A program made the position numbers and the translations under genes. The notes beneath the pieces were generated by a model. The model saw nothing but the letters and a program-made list of their open reading frames with translations, was not told the DNA's origin and searched no databases. A DNA stretch of 42,098 bases from Chloroflexota bacterium (GTDB lineage Bacteria > Chloroflexota > Anaerolineae > Caldilineales > Caldilineaceae): NCBI GenBank assembly GCA_024277175.1, contig JAJRVT010000361.1, forward strand, positions 1 to 42,098, written 5' to 3'. Shown one piece after another: positions 1 to 7,447 of this stretch (positions are counted from its first letter, which is position 1; the number at the start of each line of letters is the position of its first letter).

Positions 1-1
1 C

Positions 2-1576
2 GAGAACGCCATGGTCTGGGCCATGCTCCACGTGGATGACGGCGAAGCCGGCGTCTTCGAATTCCCGGACGCCGACCCGCCGGTGAAATACAACAAGGCC
101 ATCGTTATGAAGCCCTTCAACGTGGTCGTGGGCGCAGAAGAGGCCGCTCCGGCTGCTGAGGAAGAAGAGGCTCCGCCGGAACCGTCCAGCATCGAAGCCT
201 CCTTCCAGGAGAGCGATGGAACGACTGTGGTCGTGGACAAGGTGGAAGCGGCCCAGGACGGCTGGGTGGTCATCCACGCCGATGATGGCTTCACCCCCGG
301 CGCCATCCTGGGCAAGGCGCCTGTGCCGGCCGGCGTGAGTGAAAACGTGGAAGTGACTCTGGACGAACCCCTGACCGAGAACGCCATGGTCTGGGCCATG
401 CTCCACGTAGATGACGGCGAAGCCGGCGTCTTCGAATTCCCGGACGCTGACCCGCCGGTGAAGTACAACAAAGCCATCGTTATGGCTCCCTTCAACGTGG
501 CCGTGGGCGCAGAAGAGGCCGCTCCGGCTGCTGAGGAAGAAGAGGCCCCGCCGGAACCGTCCAGCATCGAAGCCTCCTTCCAGGAGAGCGATGGAACGAC
601 TGTGGTCGTGGACAAGGTGGAAGCGGCCCAGGACGGCTGGGTGGTCATCCACGCCGACAATGGCTTCACCCCCGGTCCCATCCTGGGCAAGGCGCCTGTG
701 CCGGCCGGCGTGAGTGAAAACGTGGAAGTGACTCTGGACGAACCCCTGACCGAGAACGCCATGGTCTGGGCCATGCTCCACGTGGATGACGGCGAAGCCG
801 GCGTCTTCGAATTCCCGGACGCCGACCCGCCGGTGAAATACAACAAGGCCATCGTTATGAAGCCCTTCAACGTGGTCGTGGGCGCCATGGAAGCGGCGGA
901 GGCTCCGGCGGCGGAGGTGGCGGCCAGTGAAGAGATGACGGCCACCGAGGCCATGACATCCACTGTCGCCATGACGGAAACTGCTGGCATGACGGAAACC
1001 GCCGGTATGACCGAGACTGCCGACATGACGGAAACTGCCAGTATGACTGAAACCGCCGGTATGACTGAGACTGCCGGCATGACTGAGACTGCCGACATGA
1101 CGGAAACCGCCGGCATGACGGAAACCGCCGGTATGACGGAAACCGCCGGTATGACCGAGACTGCTGGCATGACTGAGACCGCCGGTATGACGGAAACCGC
1201 TGGCATGACTGAGACCGCCGGTATGACGGAAACTGCTGGCATGACTGAGACCGCCGGTATGACCGAGACTGCTGGCATGACTGAGACCGCCGGTATGACG
1301 GAAACCGCTGGCATGACTGAGACCGCCGGTATGACGGAAACTGCTGGCATGACTGAGACCGCCGGTATGACGGAAACCGCTGGCATGACTGAGACCGCCG
1401 GTATGACGGAAACCGCTGGCATGACTGAGACCGCCGGGGAAGAGATGGCTGGCCCTGAAGTATTGCCGGAGACGGGCGGCAGCCCGCTGAGCGGCAACCG
1501 CACTTGGCCTGTGGTGGCGTTGGTGCTGCTGGCGCTGGCTGGCGGGGCATTCTTCACCCGCCGTCGCGAGGCCTGA
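2..1576 (+). CDS. LPETG-anchored repeat surface protein (3' part, truncated at window start)
   Basis: The reading frame is open from base 2, so the start lies before the window. The visible 524 residues hold one partial and two full copies of a domain of about 125 residues (period 375 bp), joined by Ala/Glu/Pro-rich linkers. Phrases such as WVVIHADDGFTPG and LDEPLTENAMVWAMLHVDD resemble DUF7282, a beta-sandwich domain of secreted archaeal and bacterial proteins; that match is from memory. A stalk of 28 six-residue units (mostly MTETAG) follows. The protein ends with LPETGG, a hydrophobic segment (WPVVALVLLALAGGAFF) and RRREA, a complete class-A-type sortase cell-wall sorting signal. It is probably an extracellular protein held on a Thr/Glu-rich stalk. 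The neighbouring repeats are almost identical in DNA, so copy number may vary. Ligand and function are unknown. Confidence 0.9.
   Translation, partial: ENAMVWAMLHVDDGEAGVFEFPDADPPVKYNKAIVMKPFNVVVGAEEAAPAAEEEEAPPEPSSIEASFQESDGTTVVVDKVEAAQDGWVVIHADDGFTPGAILGKAPVPAGVSENVEVTLDEPLTENAMVWAMLHVDDGEAGVFEFPDADPPVKYNKAIVMAPFNVAVGAEEAAPAAEEEEAPPEPSSIEASFQESDGTTVVVDKVEAAQDGWVVIHADNGFTPGPILGKAPVPAGVSENVEVTLDEPLTENAMVWAMLHVDDGEAGVFEFPDADPPVKYNKAIVMKPFNVVVGAMEAAEAPAAEVAASEEMTATEAMTSTVAMTETAGMTETAGMTETADMTETASMTETAGMTETAGMTETADMTETAGMTETAGMTETAGMTETAGMTETAGMTETAGMTETAGMTETAGMTETAGMTETAGMTETAGMTETAGMTETAGMTETAGMTETAGMTETAGMTETAGMTETAGMTETAGEEMAGPEVLPETGGSPLSGNRTWPVVALVLLALAGGAFFTRRREA
185..895 (+). repeat. 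375-bp tandem domain repeat
   Basis: The ATG of the MVWAML motif recurs at 11, 386 and 761, exactly 375 bp apart. The units differ by only a handful of substitutions, for example ADDGFTPGAI against ADNGFTPGPI. The first unit is cut by the window edge. Such nearly identical in-frame units suggest recent duplication or gene conversion. Confidence 0.95.
935..1438 (+). repeat. 18-bp minisatellite, 28 units, coding for the MTETAG stalk
   Basis: There are 28 contiguous 18-bp units (504 bp, no indels). The first two are degenerate (MTATEA, MTSTVA) and the other 26 read MTETA followed by G, D or S. Third positions alternate between acg/act and gaa/gag in higher-order blocks of 36 bp, which implies expansion by duplication of pairs of units. 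The array is in frame, so gain or loss of units only changes stalk length. Confidence 0.95.
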
Positions 1577-1622
1577 TCGCCGTCCGCCGCGCTGATGATG
1601 AAGCCTAACTGCTACGTATGAT

Positions 1623-1658
1623 GAGCGGCGTCGGGAGTTCCCGACGCCGCTCCTGTTT
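1623..1658 (+). terminator. Rho-independent-type terminator after the surface protein
   Basis: A perfect inverted repeat, GAGCGGCGTCGGGA (1623-1636) and its complement (1639-1652), is followed by ctgttt. The stem is very GC-rich and begins 46 bp after the stop codon. The T-run is short, so termination may be partial. Confidence 0.75.
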
Positions 1659-1725
1659 AACCCATTCACCGATTTCACCGATCCGATTCACCAATTCAAC
1701 TAACAAATTGAAAGAGGAGAGAGAG

Positions 1726-2991
1726 ATGCGTCACAATCGATCTTGGCTTGTCCTGGGCTTGTTGGTGGCGGTTGCACTGGTCTTCGCCGCCTGTGCGGCC
1801 CCAGCATCCGCCCCCGCCGACACTGGCGGCGAAACGGCCGCTGCAGAGAGTGAAAGCGCTGCCCCTGCCGAATCCGGCGTCCAGATCCCTGAAGTTGAAG
1901 AGGGAAAATTCAACGTCGCCTTCGTCTATGTAGGCCCCATCGGTGACGGCGGCTGGACCTACGCCCACAACCAGGGACGCGAGTATCTGGAAGAGCAAAT
2001 GGGCGACCAGGTGGCGACCGCCTATCTGGAAAGCGTGCCCGAAGGCGCGGACGCCGAACGCGTGATCCGTAACCTGGCCCGCAAAGGCTTCGACGCCGTC
2101 TTCACTACGTCCTTCGGCTATATGGACCCCACTGAAACCGTAGCCGAAGAATTCCCGGATGTGGATTTCGTCCACGTGTCCGGCTTCAAGAAGAACGACA
2201 CCAACTTCGCCAACCTCTTTGGCGCCATGGAAGACATGAAATACCTGACCGGCATGATCGCCGGCGCGCGCGCGGCAGAGGACGGCAGCAACCGGGTCGG
2301 CTATGTGGCCCCGTTCCCCATCCCCGAAGTGATCCGCCACGCCAACGCCGCTTCCTTGGGGATGCGCCAGACCTGCCCCGAATGCCAACTGGACATCCGC
2401 TGGATCTTCACCTGGTTCTACCCGGACCTGGAACGCCAGGCGGCTGAATCCATGTTCGACGCCGGAGCCTCCGTGGTCATCACAGGCGCCGATACGCCCG
2501 GTCCCGTTCAGGTGGCCGGCGAGCGCGATCTCTGGGGTGTGGGCTATGACAGCAGCAACGCCTGCGACGTGGATCCGGAGCACTGCCTGACGGTGCCCTA
2601 CTGGAACTGGGGACCGGAATATGTGCACTTGGTCGAACAGATGATGGCTGGCGAATTCACCGGCGCCGACATCTACTTCGAGGTGGACAGCGGGGCCCTG
2701 GGCCTGCTGGGTTTCATGGATGGGCAGGAACCCCAGCCCGGCGTGCCTGAGTCCGTCATTCCTCAGGTGCAGGAAATCCTGGGCAAGATGGAGGCCGGCG
2801 AGTTCACCCGTTTCGACATCTTCACCGGCCCCATCAAGAACAACAAGGGCGAGGAAATCGTGCCTGAGGGCGTCACCCTCACCCAATCCGATCTGGAAGG
2901 CCTGAGCGGCATCCCCGGACGCGAGGACTGCACCATCTGCATGAGCTGGCTGGCCGACGGGATCGTCCCCGACGCCGAAATTCCGCAGTAG
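1726..2991 (+). CDS. Bmp/PnrA-family nucleoside-binding lipoprotein (ABC substrate-binding protein)
   Basis: This is the extracellular substrate-binding component of a Bmp-type ABC importer; characterised members bind purine nucleosides. I chose ATG 1726 because a strong AGAGGAGA ribosome site precedes it and it yields a lipoprotein signal with lipobox FAAC (Cys23). The longer frame from 1618 runs through the terminator hairpin. After an Ala/Glu-rich linker, family features are KFNVAFVYVGPIGDGGW, where the first strand meets the ligand, FTTSFGYMD, and GYVAPFPIPEVIRHANA. The protein has 421 residues, within the family range. Genes for a double ATPase and two permeases follow, completing the transporter. 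The exact ligand cannot be read from the sequence. Confidence 0.9.
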   Translation: MRHNRSWLVLGLLVAVALVFAACAAPASAPADTGGETAAAESESAAPAESGVQIPEVEEGKFNVAFVYVGPIGDGGWTYAHNQGREYLEEQMGDQVATAYLESVPEGADAERVIRNLARKGFDAVFTTSFGYMDPTETVAEEFPDVDFVHVSGFKKNDTNFANLFGAMEDMKYLTGMIAGARAAEDGSNRVGYVAPFPIPEVIRHANAASLGMRQTCPECQLDIRWIFTWFYPDLERQAAESMFDAGASVVITGADTPGPVQVAGERDLWGVGYDSSNACDVDPEHCLTVPYWNWGPEYVHLVEQMMAGEFTGADIYFEVDSGALGLLGFMDGQEPQPGVPESVIPQVQEILGKMEAGEFTRFDIFTGPIKNNKGEEIVPEGVTLTQSDLEGLSGIPGREDCTICMSWLADGIVPDAEIPQ

Positions 2992-3002
2992 TCGGATCAT
3001 GG

Positions 3003-3088
3003 AACGCGGATTAAACGGATTGGGCTGAGCTGCACGGATTTTCTTTTGGAAATCCGGCTGTTTCCGCCCAATCCGTTTAATCCGCGTT
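3003..3088. repeat. CGCGGATT-type palindromic intergenic element
   Basis: A perfect 23-bp inverted repeat (3003-3025 and 3066-3088) has cores CGCGGATTAAACGGATT and complement. The interior contains a second GGATTT/AAATCC pair. It fills the gap between the binding-protein and ATPase genes. In mRNA it would form a strong stem-loop, which could hold back the downstream transporter genes relative to the abundant binding protein; that role is inference. Confidence 0.85.
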
Positions 3089-3123
3089 TTATATTATCCA
3101 CCATCCAGACCACTGGAAGAGCT

Positions 3124-4665
3124 ATGAGCGACTCTACACCCGCCTTTGAAATGCGCAATATCACCAAGCGCTTCCCCGGCGTCCTGGCCAACGATCGCGT
3201 CACCTTCGTGGGCGAAAAGGGCGAAATCCATGCGCTGCTGGGCGAGAATGGCGCCGGCAAATCGACGCTGATGAACGTGCTCAGCGGCCTCTATCACGCG
3301 GACAGCGGCGAGCTTTTTATCGACGGGCGGCGCGTGCGCTTCAATTCGCCCGGCGACGCCATCGCCGCCGGCGTGGGCATGGTACACCAGCACTTTATGC
3401 TGGTGCCGGTGCAGACGGTGGCCGAAAATGTGATCCTGGGCCAGCAGGACGTGGGCTTTGTCCTCGACACCGCCAAGATCGAAGCCGAGGTTCGCCGCAT
3501 TGGCGAACGCTACGGCCTCCCCGTGGACCCCAGAGCCTACATCTGGCAGCTATCGGTGGGCGAGCAACAGCGGGTGGAGATCATCAAGATGCTCTACCGC
3601 GGCGCCCAGATCCTGATTCTGGATGAGCCGACCGCGGTGCTTACGCCCCAGGAGACCGAGGGATTCTTCCACACCCTGGAGGAGATGAAGGCCGAGGGCA
3701 AGACCATCGTCTTCATCAGCCACAAACTGGACGAAGTGCTCTCCATCGCCGACCGCATCACGGTCCTGCGCCAGGGCAAGCATATCGCCACTGTCCCGGC
3801 CGCGGGCATGACCAAACCGGAGTTGGCCAGCCTCATGGTGGGGCGCGAGGTCCTCTTCCACATCGAAACCCCGGCCATCGAGCCAGGCGAACCCCGGCTG
3901 ATCCTGCGTGATGTGGAGGCATTGGACAACAAACGGCTGCCCGCCCTGCGTAAACTCTCCCTAACCGTGCGTTCCGGGGAAATCGTGGGCGTGGCCGGCG
4001 TGGCCGGCAACGGCCAACGGGAGCTGGCCGAGGCCATCTGCGGCATGCGTCCCATCACCGGCGGCTCCATCGAGGTAACCGGCGACAATGTGACCGGCGC
4101 CCCGCCCATCATCATGATCGAGGCCGGCATCGCCTACGTACCCGCTGATCGCAGCGCCATGGGCAGCGCGCCCAATCTCTCGGTGGCCGAGAACCTGGCC
4201 CTCAAATCCTATCGCATCCCGCCCATTGGCGGGCGCTGGTTCATGAACCGGCGCACCATGCGCGAGCAGGCGGAAGCGCTGATCCAGGCCTATGACATCG
4301 CCACGCCCTCCGCCGATACGCCCTCGCGCAAACTGAGCGGCGGCAACCTGCAAAAACTGATCCTGGCGCGTGAGCTCTCCAGCCGCCCCCAGGTGATCAT
4401 CGCCGCCTACCCGACCCGAGGATTGGACATCGGCGCCACCGAGAACGTGCGCAACCTGCTGGTGGACGCCCGCAACCAGGGGGCCGCCATCTTGTTGATC
4501 TCCGAAGACCTGGACGAGGTCTTCGCCCTGTCGGACCGCATCGACGTCATTTACGAAGGCGAGATCGTGGGCCACGTCTCCCGCGAAGAGGCTGATCGCG
4601 AAACTGTCGGTCTCATGATGGCCGGCGAACGGGTGACAAAGTCTGCATCCAACGCCGAATCTTAA
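3124..4665 (+). CDS. Bmp-type nucleoside ABC importer, double ATP-binding subunit
   Basis: The protein carries two fused nucleotide-binding domains, as in the sugar/nucleoside YufO-RbsA class. The first domain is canonical: Walker A GENGAGKST at 40-48, signature LSVGEQQ at 143-149 and Walker B ILILDEPT at 163-170. The second is degenerate: GVAGNGQRE replaces Walker A near 292-300, the signature LSGGNLQ is at 404-410, and Walker B is IIAAYPTRGLD at 425-435, with Ala-Tyr where Asp-Glu would stand. Such degeneracy in the C-terminal half is normal for this family. ATG 3124 follows GGAAGAG; the frame also opens upstream at 3046, but only through the palindromic repeat. It powers the permeases encoded next. 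Confidence 0.93.
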   Translation: MSDSTPAFEMRNITKRFPGVLANDRVTFVGEKGEIHALLGENGAGKSTLMNVLSGLYHADSGELFIDGRRVRFNSPGDAIAAGVGMVHQHFMLVPVQTVAENVILGQQDVGFVLDTAKIEAEVRRIGERYGLPVDPRAYIWQLSVGEQQRVEIIKMLYRGAQILILDEPTAVLTPQETEGFFHTLEEMKAEGKTIVFISHKLDEVLSIADRITVLRQGKHIATVPAAGMTKPELASLMVGREVLFHIETPAIEPGEPRLILRDVEALDNKRLPALRKLSLTVRSGEIVGVAGVAGNGQRELAEAICGMRPITGGSIEVTGDNVTGAPPIIMIEAGIAYVPADRSAMGSAPNLSVAENLALKSYRIPPIGGRWFMNRRTMREQAEALIQAYDIATPSADTPSRKLSGGNLQKLILARELSSRPQVIIAAYPTRGLDIGATENVRNLLVDARNQGAAILLISEDLDEVFALSDRIDVIYEGEIVGHVSREEADRETVGLMMAGERVTKSASNAES

Positions 4666-4710
4666 GTCATTCGTCACGCATCACGTTTTACGCATCACGG
4701 GAAACCGCCT
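4666..4710 (+). repeat. Short ACGCATCACG spacer repeat
   Basis: The gap between the ATPase and permease genes contains ACGCATCACG twice (4676-4685 and 4690-4699) inside a string of variants of the same motif. A related string (gtcattcgtcatgcg) forms the end of the glycosyltransferase gene stopping at 25094. No function is evident. Confidence 0.6.
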
Positions 4711-5826
4711 ATGTCCGTCCAGTCTCCACCCCAACCCCCGCCCCAGACGTCGACGCGCACCCGCCTGCGTCTGGAACGACGCATGGAGCAGCCGCGCTGG
4801 CTGAATATTCTGGCGCCGTTCATCCTCATCATCGCCGCCTTGCTGGTGGGCGCTCTCCTCCTGAGCCTGACCGGGTCCGACCCCTGGCTGATCTACCGGC
4901 GCATGGCCAGCGTGGCTTATGGCAGCAAGTACGGCTGGTCCGACACAACCATCAAAGCCACGCCTTTGATCCTGGCTTCCCTGGGCGTCTCCATCGCCTT
5001 CCGCATGCGCCTCTGGAACATCGGCGCCGAAGGGCAGCTCTACATGGGTGCGTTCCTGGCCACAGGCGTGGCCCTGAACGTGGTCCCGCCGGAGTCGCCT
5101 ATGTGGCTCATGCTCCTGACCATGGGGGTCGCCGGCTTTATCGGCGGAGCGATCTGGGGCTTCATCCCCGGCCTGCTCAAGGCCAAGCTTAACGTCAACG
5201 AAATTATCACCACCCTGATGCTGAATTACGTGGCCATCCTCTGGAACAACTATTTTATCTATGGTCCGTGGAGCGAACGAGGCTTTGGCCTGACGCCCCA
5301 GTTCCCGCGCAACGCATGGATGCCCCGCTTTACAGACTACGCCACGGCCGTCCCCGCCCTTCGGGGCGTGACCGCCCATTTCGGCATCTTCCTGGCCTTT
5401 TTTCTGGCGATTGTGCTCTGGGTGGTCTGGCGTTGGACCAAGTGGGGCTTCGAAGTCAGCATCATCGGCGACAACCCCCAGGCAGCGCGCTATGCCGGCA
5501 TCAACCTGTCGCGCAAGATCATGGTGGTCATGGCCCTCAGCGGCGGCCTGGCCGGCCTGGCGGGCATGGTGGAGGTCTCCGGCGTTGTGCACCGTCTGCA
5601 GGAGCGTTTCTCGCCGGGCTACGGCTTCACGGCCATCATCGTCGCCTGGCTGGCCAAGCTGAACCCGCTGGCCATTATCGTCGTCTCGTACCTCTTCGCC
5701 GGCCTGCTGGTGGGCGCAGATGAGATCCAACCCGCAGGCATCGCCCAACTCCTCCAGGGCGTGATTCTTTTTGTCGTCGTGGGCGGAGATATGATGTTGC
5801 GCTATCGGTTGCGGGTGACGCATTGA
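4711..5826 (+). CDS. Bmp-type nucleoside ABC importer, permease 1 (YufP-like)
   Basis: A 371-residue polytopic membrane protein of the BPD_transp_2 class. A Pro/Arg-rich cytoplasmic N-terminus precedes the first helix (ILAPFILIIAALLVGALLL). The hallmark segment is RMRLWNIGAEGQLYMGAFLATG, with the family's N-I-G-A-E-G-Q signature. KAKLNVNEIITTLMLNYVA and GDNPQAARYAGINLSRKI are the other conserved permease regions, the latter probably contacting the ATPase. The gene lies 45 bp after the ATPase stop and before the second permease, the usual Bmp operon order. The ribosome site is weak, so translation may depend on coupling. Confidence 0.9.
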   Translation: MSVQSPPQPPPQTSTRTRLRLERRMEQPRWLNILAPFILIIAALLVGALLLSLTGSDPWLIYRRMASVAYGSKYGWSDTTIKATPLILASLGVSIAFRMRLWNIGAEGQLYMGAFLATGVALNVVPPESPMWLMLLTMGVAGFIGGAIWGFIPGLLKAKLNVNEIITTLMLNYVAILWNNYFIYGPWSERGFGLTPQFPRNAWMPRFTDYATAVPALRGVTAHFGIFLAFFLAIVLWVVWRWTKWGFEVSIIGDNPQAARYAGINLSRKIMVVMALSGGLAGLAGMVEVSGVVHRLQERFSPGYGFTAIIVAWLAKLNPLAIIVVSYLFAGLLVGADEIQPAGIAQLLQGVILFVVVGGDMMLRYRLRVTH

Positions 5827-5828
5827 TG

Positions 5829-5875
5829 AGCGAATCATCCATGTAATCCGTGTAATCCGTGGCTAATTTTTCAGG
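5829..5875 (+). repeat. ATCCGTGTAATCCGTGG half-palindrome spacer
   Basis: The gap between the two permease genes carries AATCCGTGTAATCCGTGG, one arm of the same family as the full CGCGGATT palindromes at 3003-3088, 25094-25335 and 28361-28430. No matching second arm is visible here. Confidence 0.6.
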
Positions 5876-5898
5876 GCAGAATTACTGAGGAATCACTT

Positions 5899-6849
5899 AT
5901 GGAAGTAGCAATGCTCGTCAACCTATTGGCCGCCGGCATCCGCTCCGGCACGCCCCTTCTCTTCGCCACCATCGGCGAGATCTTCGCCGAACGCTCCGGT
6001 GTGCTCAACCTGGGGGTGGAGGGCATGATGCTCATGGGCGCGATGACCGCGTACGGCGTCTCCCACGCCACCGGCAACCCGTGGCTGGGGCTGCTGGCAG
6101 GCATCATCGTTGGCGGTTTCATGGCCCTGCTCCACGCCTTCATGACCGTCACTCTGCGCGCCGATCAGGTGGTGAGCGGACTGGCGCTCACCTTCCTGGG
6201 CATGGGGCTGAGCGCGGTCCTGGGCGCGCCGTTGGTGGAAGTGCGCAACGCGCCCAAACTGCCCGCATTCCCCATTCCCGGCCTCTCTCAGATTCCGGTG
6301 GTGGGTCCCATCCTCTTCGACCACAATATCATCGTCTATATCGGCTTTCTGCTAATTCCCGTGGCCTGGTTCTATATCTACCGCACCCGCCCCGGGCTCA
6401 ACCTACGCGCAGTGGGCGAATATCCCGCGGCCGCCGACACCCTGGGCATCAATGTCACCCGCCTGCGTTACTACTACGTCATTCTGGGCGGCATGCTGGC
6501 GGGGCTGGGCGGCGCGGCCCTGAGCCTGGCCATCACTCCCCTCTGGATCGAGGGCATGACGGCCGGTCAGGGCTGGATCGCGGTCGGCCTGGTCATCTTC
6601 GCCGGCTGGGACCCTCTGCGGGGCGCGATGGGGGCTTACCTTTTCGGCGCCATCCGTCGTCTGCCGCTGGACATGCAGAACATCTCCTTTTTCCTGCAAC
6701 ACCCAACCTATGGCTATTTTATGAACATGTTGCCCTATCTTTTCACCATCATCGTCCTGGTCATCGGCTCCCGGGAGGCCCTGCGACGACGGGTGGGCGC
6801 GCCGGCTGCGCTGGGCGTTCCCTACGTGCGTGAGGAGCGCGGCGCGTAG
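5899..6849 (+). CDS. Bmp-type nucleoside ABC importer, permease 2 (YufQ-like)
   Basis: A 316-residue polytopic permease, second of the heterodimeric pair. The family signature GEIFAERSGVLNLGVEGMMLMGA sits near residues 24-46, with N-L-G-V-E-G matching the N-I-G-A-E-G of permease 1. LRAVGEYPAAADTLGINVTRLRY marks the loop expected to contact the ATPase. ATG 5899 is preceded by GAGG at 5887-5890. About eight hydrophobic segments are visible. The stop is followed after 3 bp by the next gene, so a co-transcript is likely. Confidence 0.9.
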   Translation: MEVAMLVNLLAAGIRSGTPLLFATIGEIFAERSGVLNLGVEGMMLMGAMTAYGVSHATGNPWLGLLAGIIVGGFMALLHAFMTVTLRADQVVSGLALTFLGMGLSAVLGAPLVEVRNAPKLPAFPIPGLSQIPVVGPILFDHNIIVYIGFLLIPVAWFYIYRTRPGLNLRAVGEYPAAADTLGINVTRLRYYYVILGGMLAGLGGAALSLAITPLWIEGMTAGQGWIAVGLVIFAGWDPLRGAMGAYLFGAIRRLPLDMQNISFFLQHPTYGYFMNMLPYLFTIIVLVIGSREALRRRVGAPAALGVPYVREERGA

Positions 6850-6852
6850 TCC

Positions 6853-7389
6853 ATGCTTCCACAATCACATGTCGCCTACACCTGGCTTGCGCTCAGCGTG
6901 GCCCAGGACAAGCTGGGCGTGGCTGAAGATGCGGATTATCGGCTGGTCGCGCTGGCCGCCATGGGGTCGGATCTGATCGACAAACCCCTGGCCTGGGCCT
7001 ATTTCTACGAACGCTACAAGTCCGCGGTCCTCTTCGCCCACACCCTGATCGCCTACCTGATTGTCCTGACGCTGACGATCTGGCAGTTTCCTCGCTACGC
7101 AGTCTATGGATTCGCCTTCCTGGGACACGCCTTCCTGGATCGCATCTTCTACTTCTACGACACCTTCTATTGGCCCTTCCGAGGCTGGCGCTTCCACGTC
7201 TGGCGCAAACAGGGGTCGGAGCAGGAGAAGATCGGCAACGCCTACTGGCGCGCCTTCACCCGCCGGCCGGACCTGTGGGGCTGGGAGTTGGGCGGACTGC
7301 TGGCCTTCGCCTATCTGGTTTGGCGCTATCGGCTCTATAAGCCCGGGAACCTGCTGCACTTTGCGCTCACTGGGCGTCCGCCCCGTTGA
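6853..7389 (+). CDS. Small polytopic membrane protein, YdjM/DUF457-like (predicted membrane metal-dependent hydrolase)
   Basis: A 178-residue protein with hydrophobic segments near 57-75 and 81-95 and a C-terminal one near 145-158. It shows His and Asp residues in the order seen in the YdjM-type membrane family: SH near the N-terminus, GSDLIDKP, FAHTLIAY and GHAFLDRIF. Those residues could bind a metal at the membrane. This match is by pattern only, and a substrate is unknown. The gene starts 3 bp after the permease stop and is probably the last gene of the importer transcript, although it is not a usual member of that system. Confidence 0.65.
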   Translation: MLPQSHVAYTWLALSVAQDKLGVAEDADYRLVALAAMGSDLIDKPLAWAYFYERYKSAVLFAHTLIAYLIVLTLTIWQFPRYAVYGFAFLGHAFLDRIFYFYDTFYWPFRGWRFHVWRKQGSEQEKIGNAYWRAFTRRPDLWGWELGGLLAFAYLVWRYRLYKPGNLLHFALTGRPPR

Positions 7390-7434
7390 CATGCTATCTA
7401 TCCTTCTGATTGTCGCTCCCGCGCCCAGGCGTGA

Positions 7435-7447
7435 TACAATCGCGCCA
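7435..7447 (+). promoter_or_regulatory. Extended -10-like box TACAAT, possible leaderless start
   Basis: TACAAT (7435-7440) ends 6 bases before ATG 7447. A sigma70 start 6-7 nt downstream of the box would fall on the start codon itself, and no Shine-Dalgarno sequence lies before this ATG. The -35 region is poor (TTGTCG, 19-bp spacing). This is a suggestion only. Confidence 0.45.

Noticed and set aside
935-1438. CRISPR-like regular array
   Set aside because: The 18-bp units are contiguous without spacers, and are in frame inside a protein-coding gene.
867-1550. A minus-strand 227-residue Ser/Gln/Arg-rich repeat protein
   Set aside because: It is the antisense reading of the 18-bp repeat and sorting signal of the surface-protein gene, with no start site signals or family features.
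1696-3000. A long minus-strand frame (434 residues) opposite the nucleoside-binding lipoprotein
   Set aside because: It mirrors a well-recognised Bmp gene and reads as low-complexity His/Gly/Val-rich sequence, a GC-driven shadow.
3124-4665. Loss of function of the second ATPase domain because Walker B reads AAYPT
   Set aside because: A degenerate C-terminal site is the usual state in double-ATPase subunits of the nucleoside/sugar importer class, so it is not a sign of decay.
7386-7391. TTGACA overlapping the stop of the small membrane-protein gene as -35 of the flippase promoter
   Set aside because: The nearest -10-like box (TACAAT, 7435) is 43 bp away, far outside the usable spacing.
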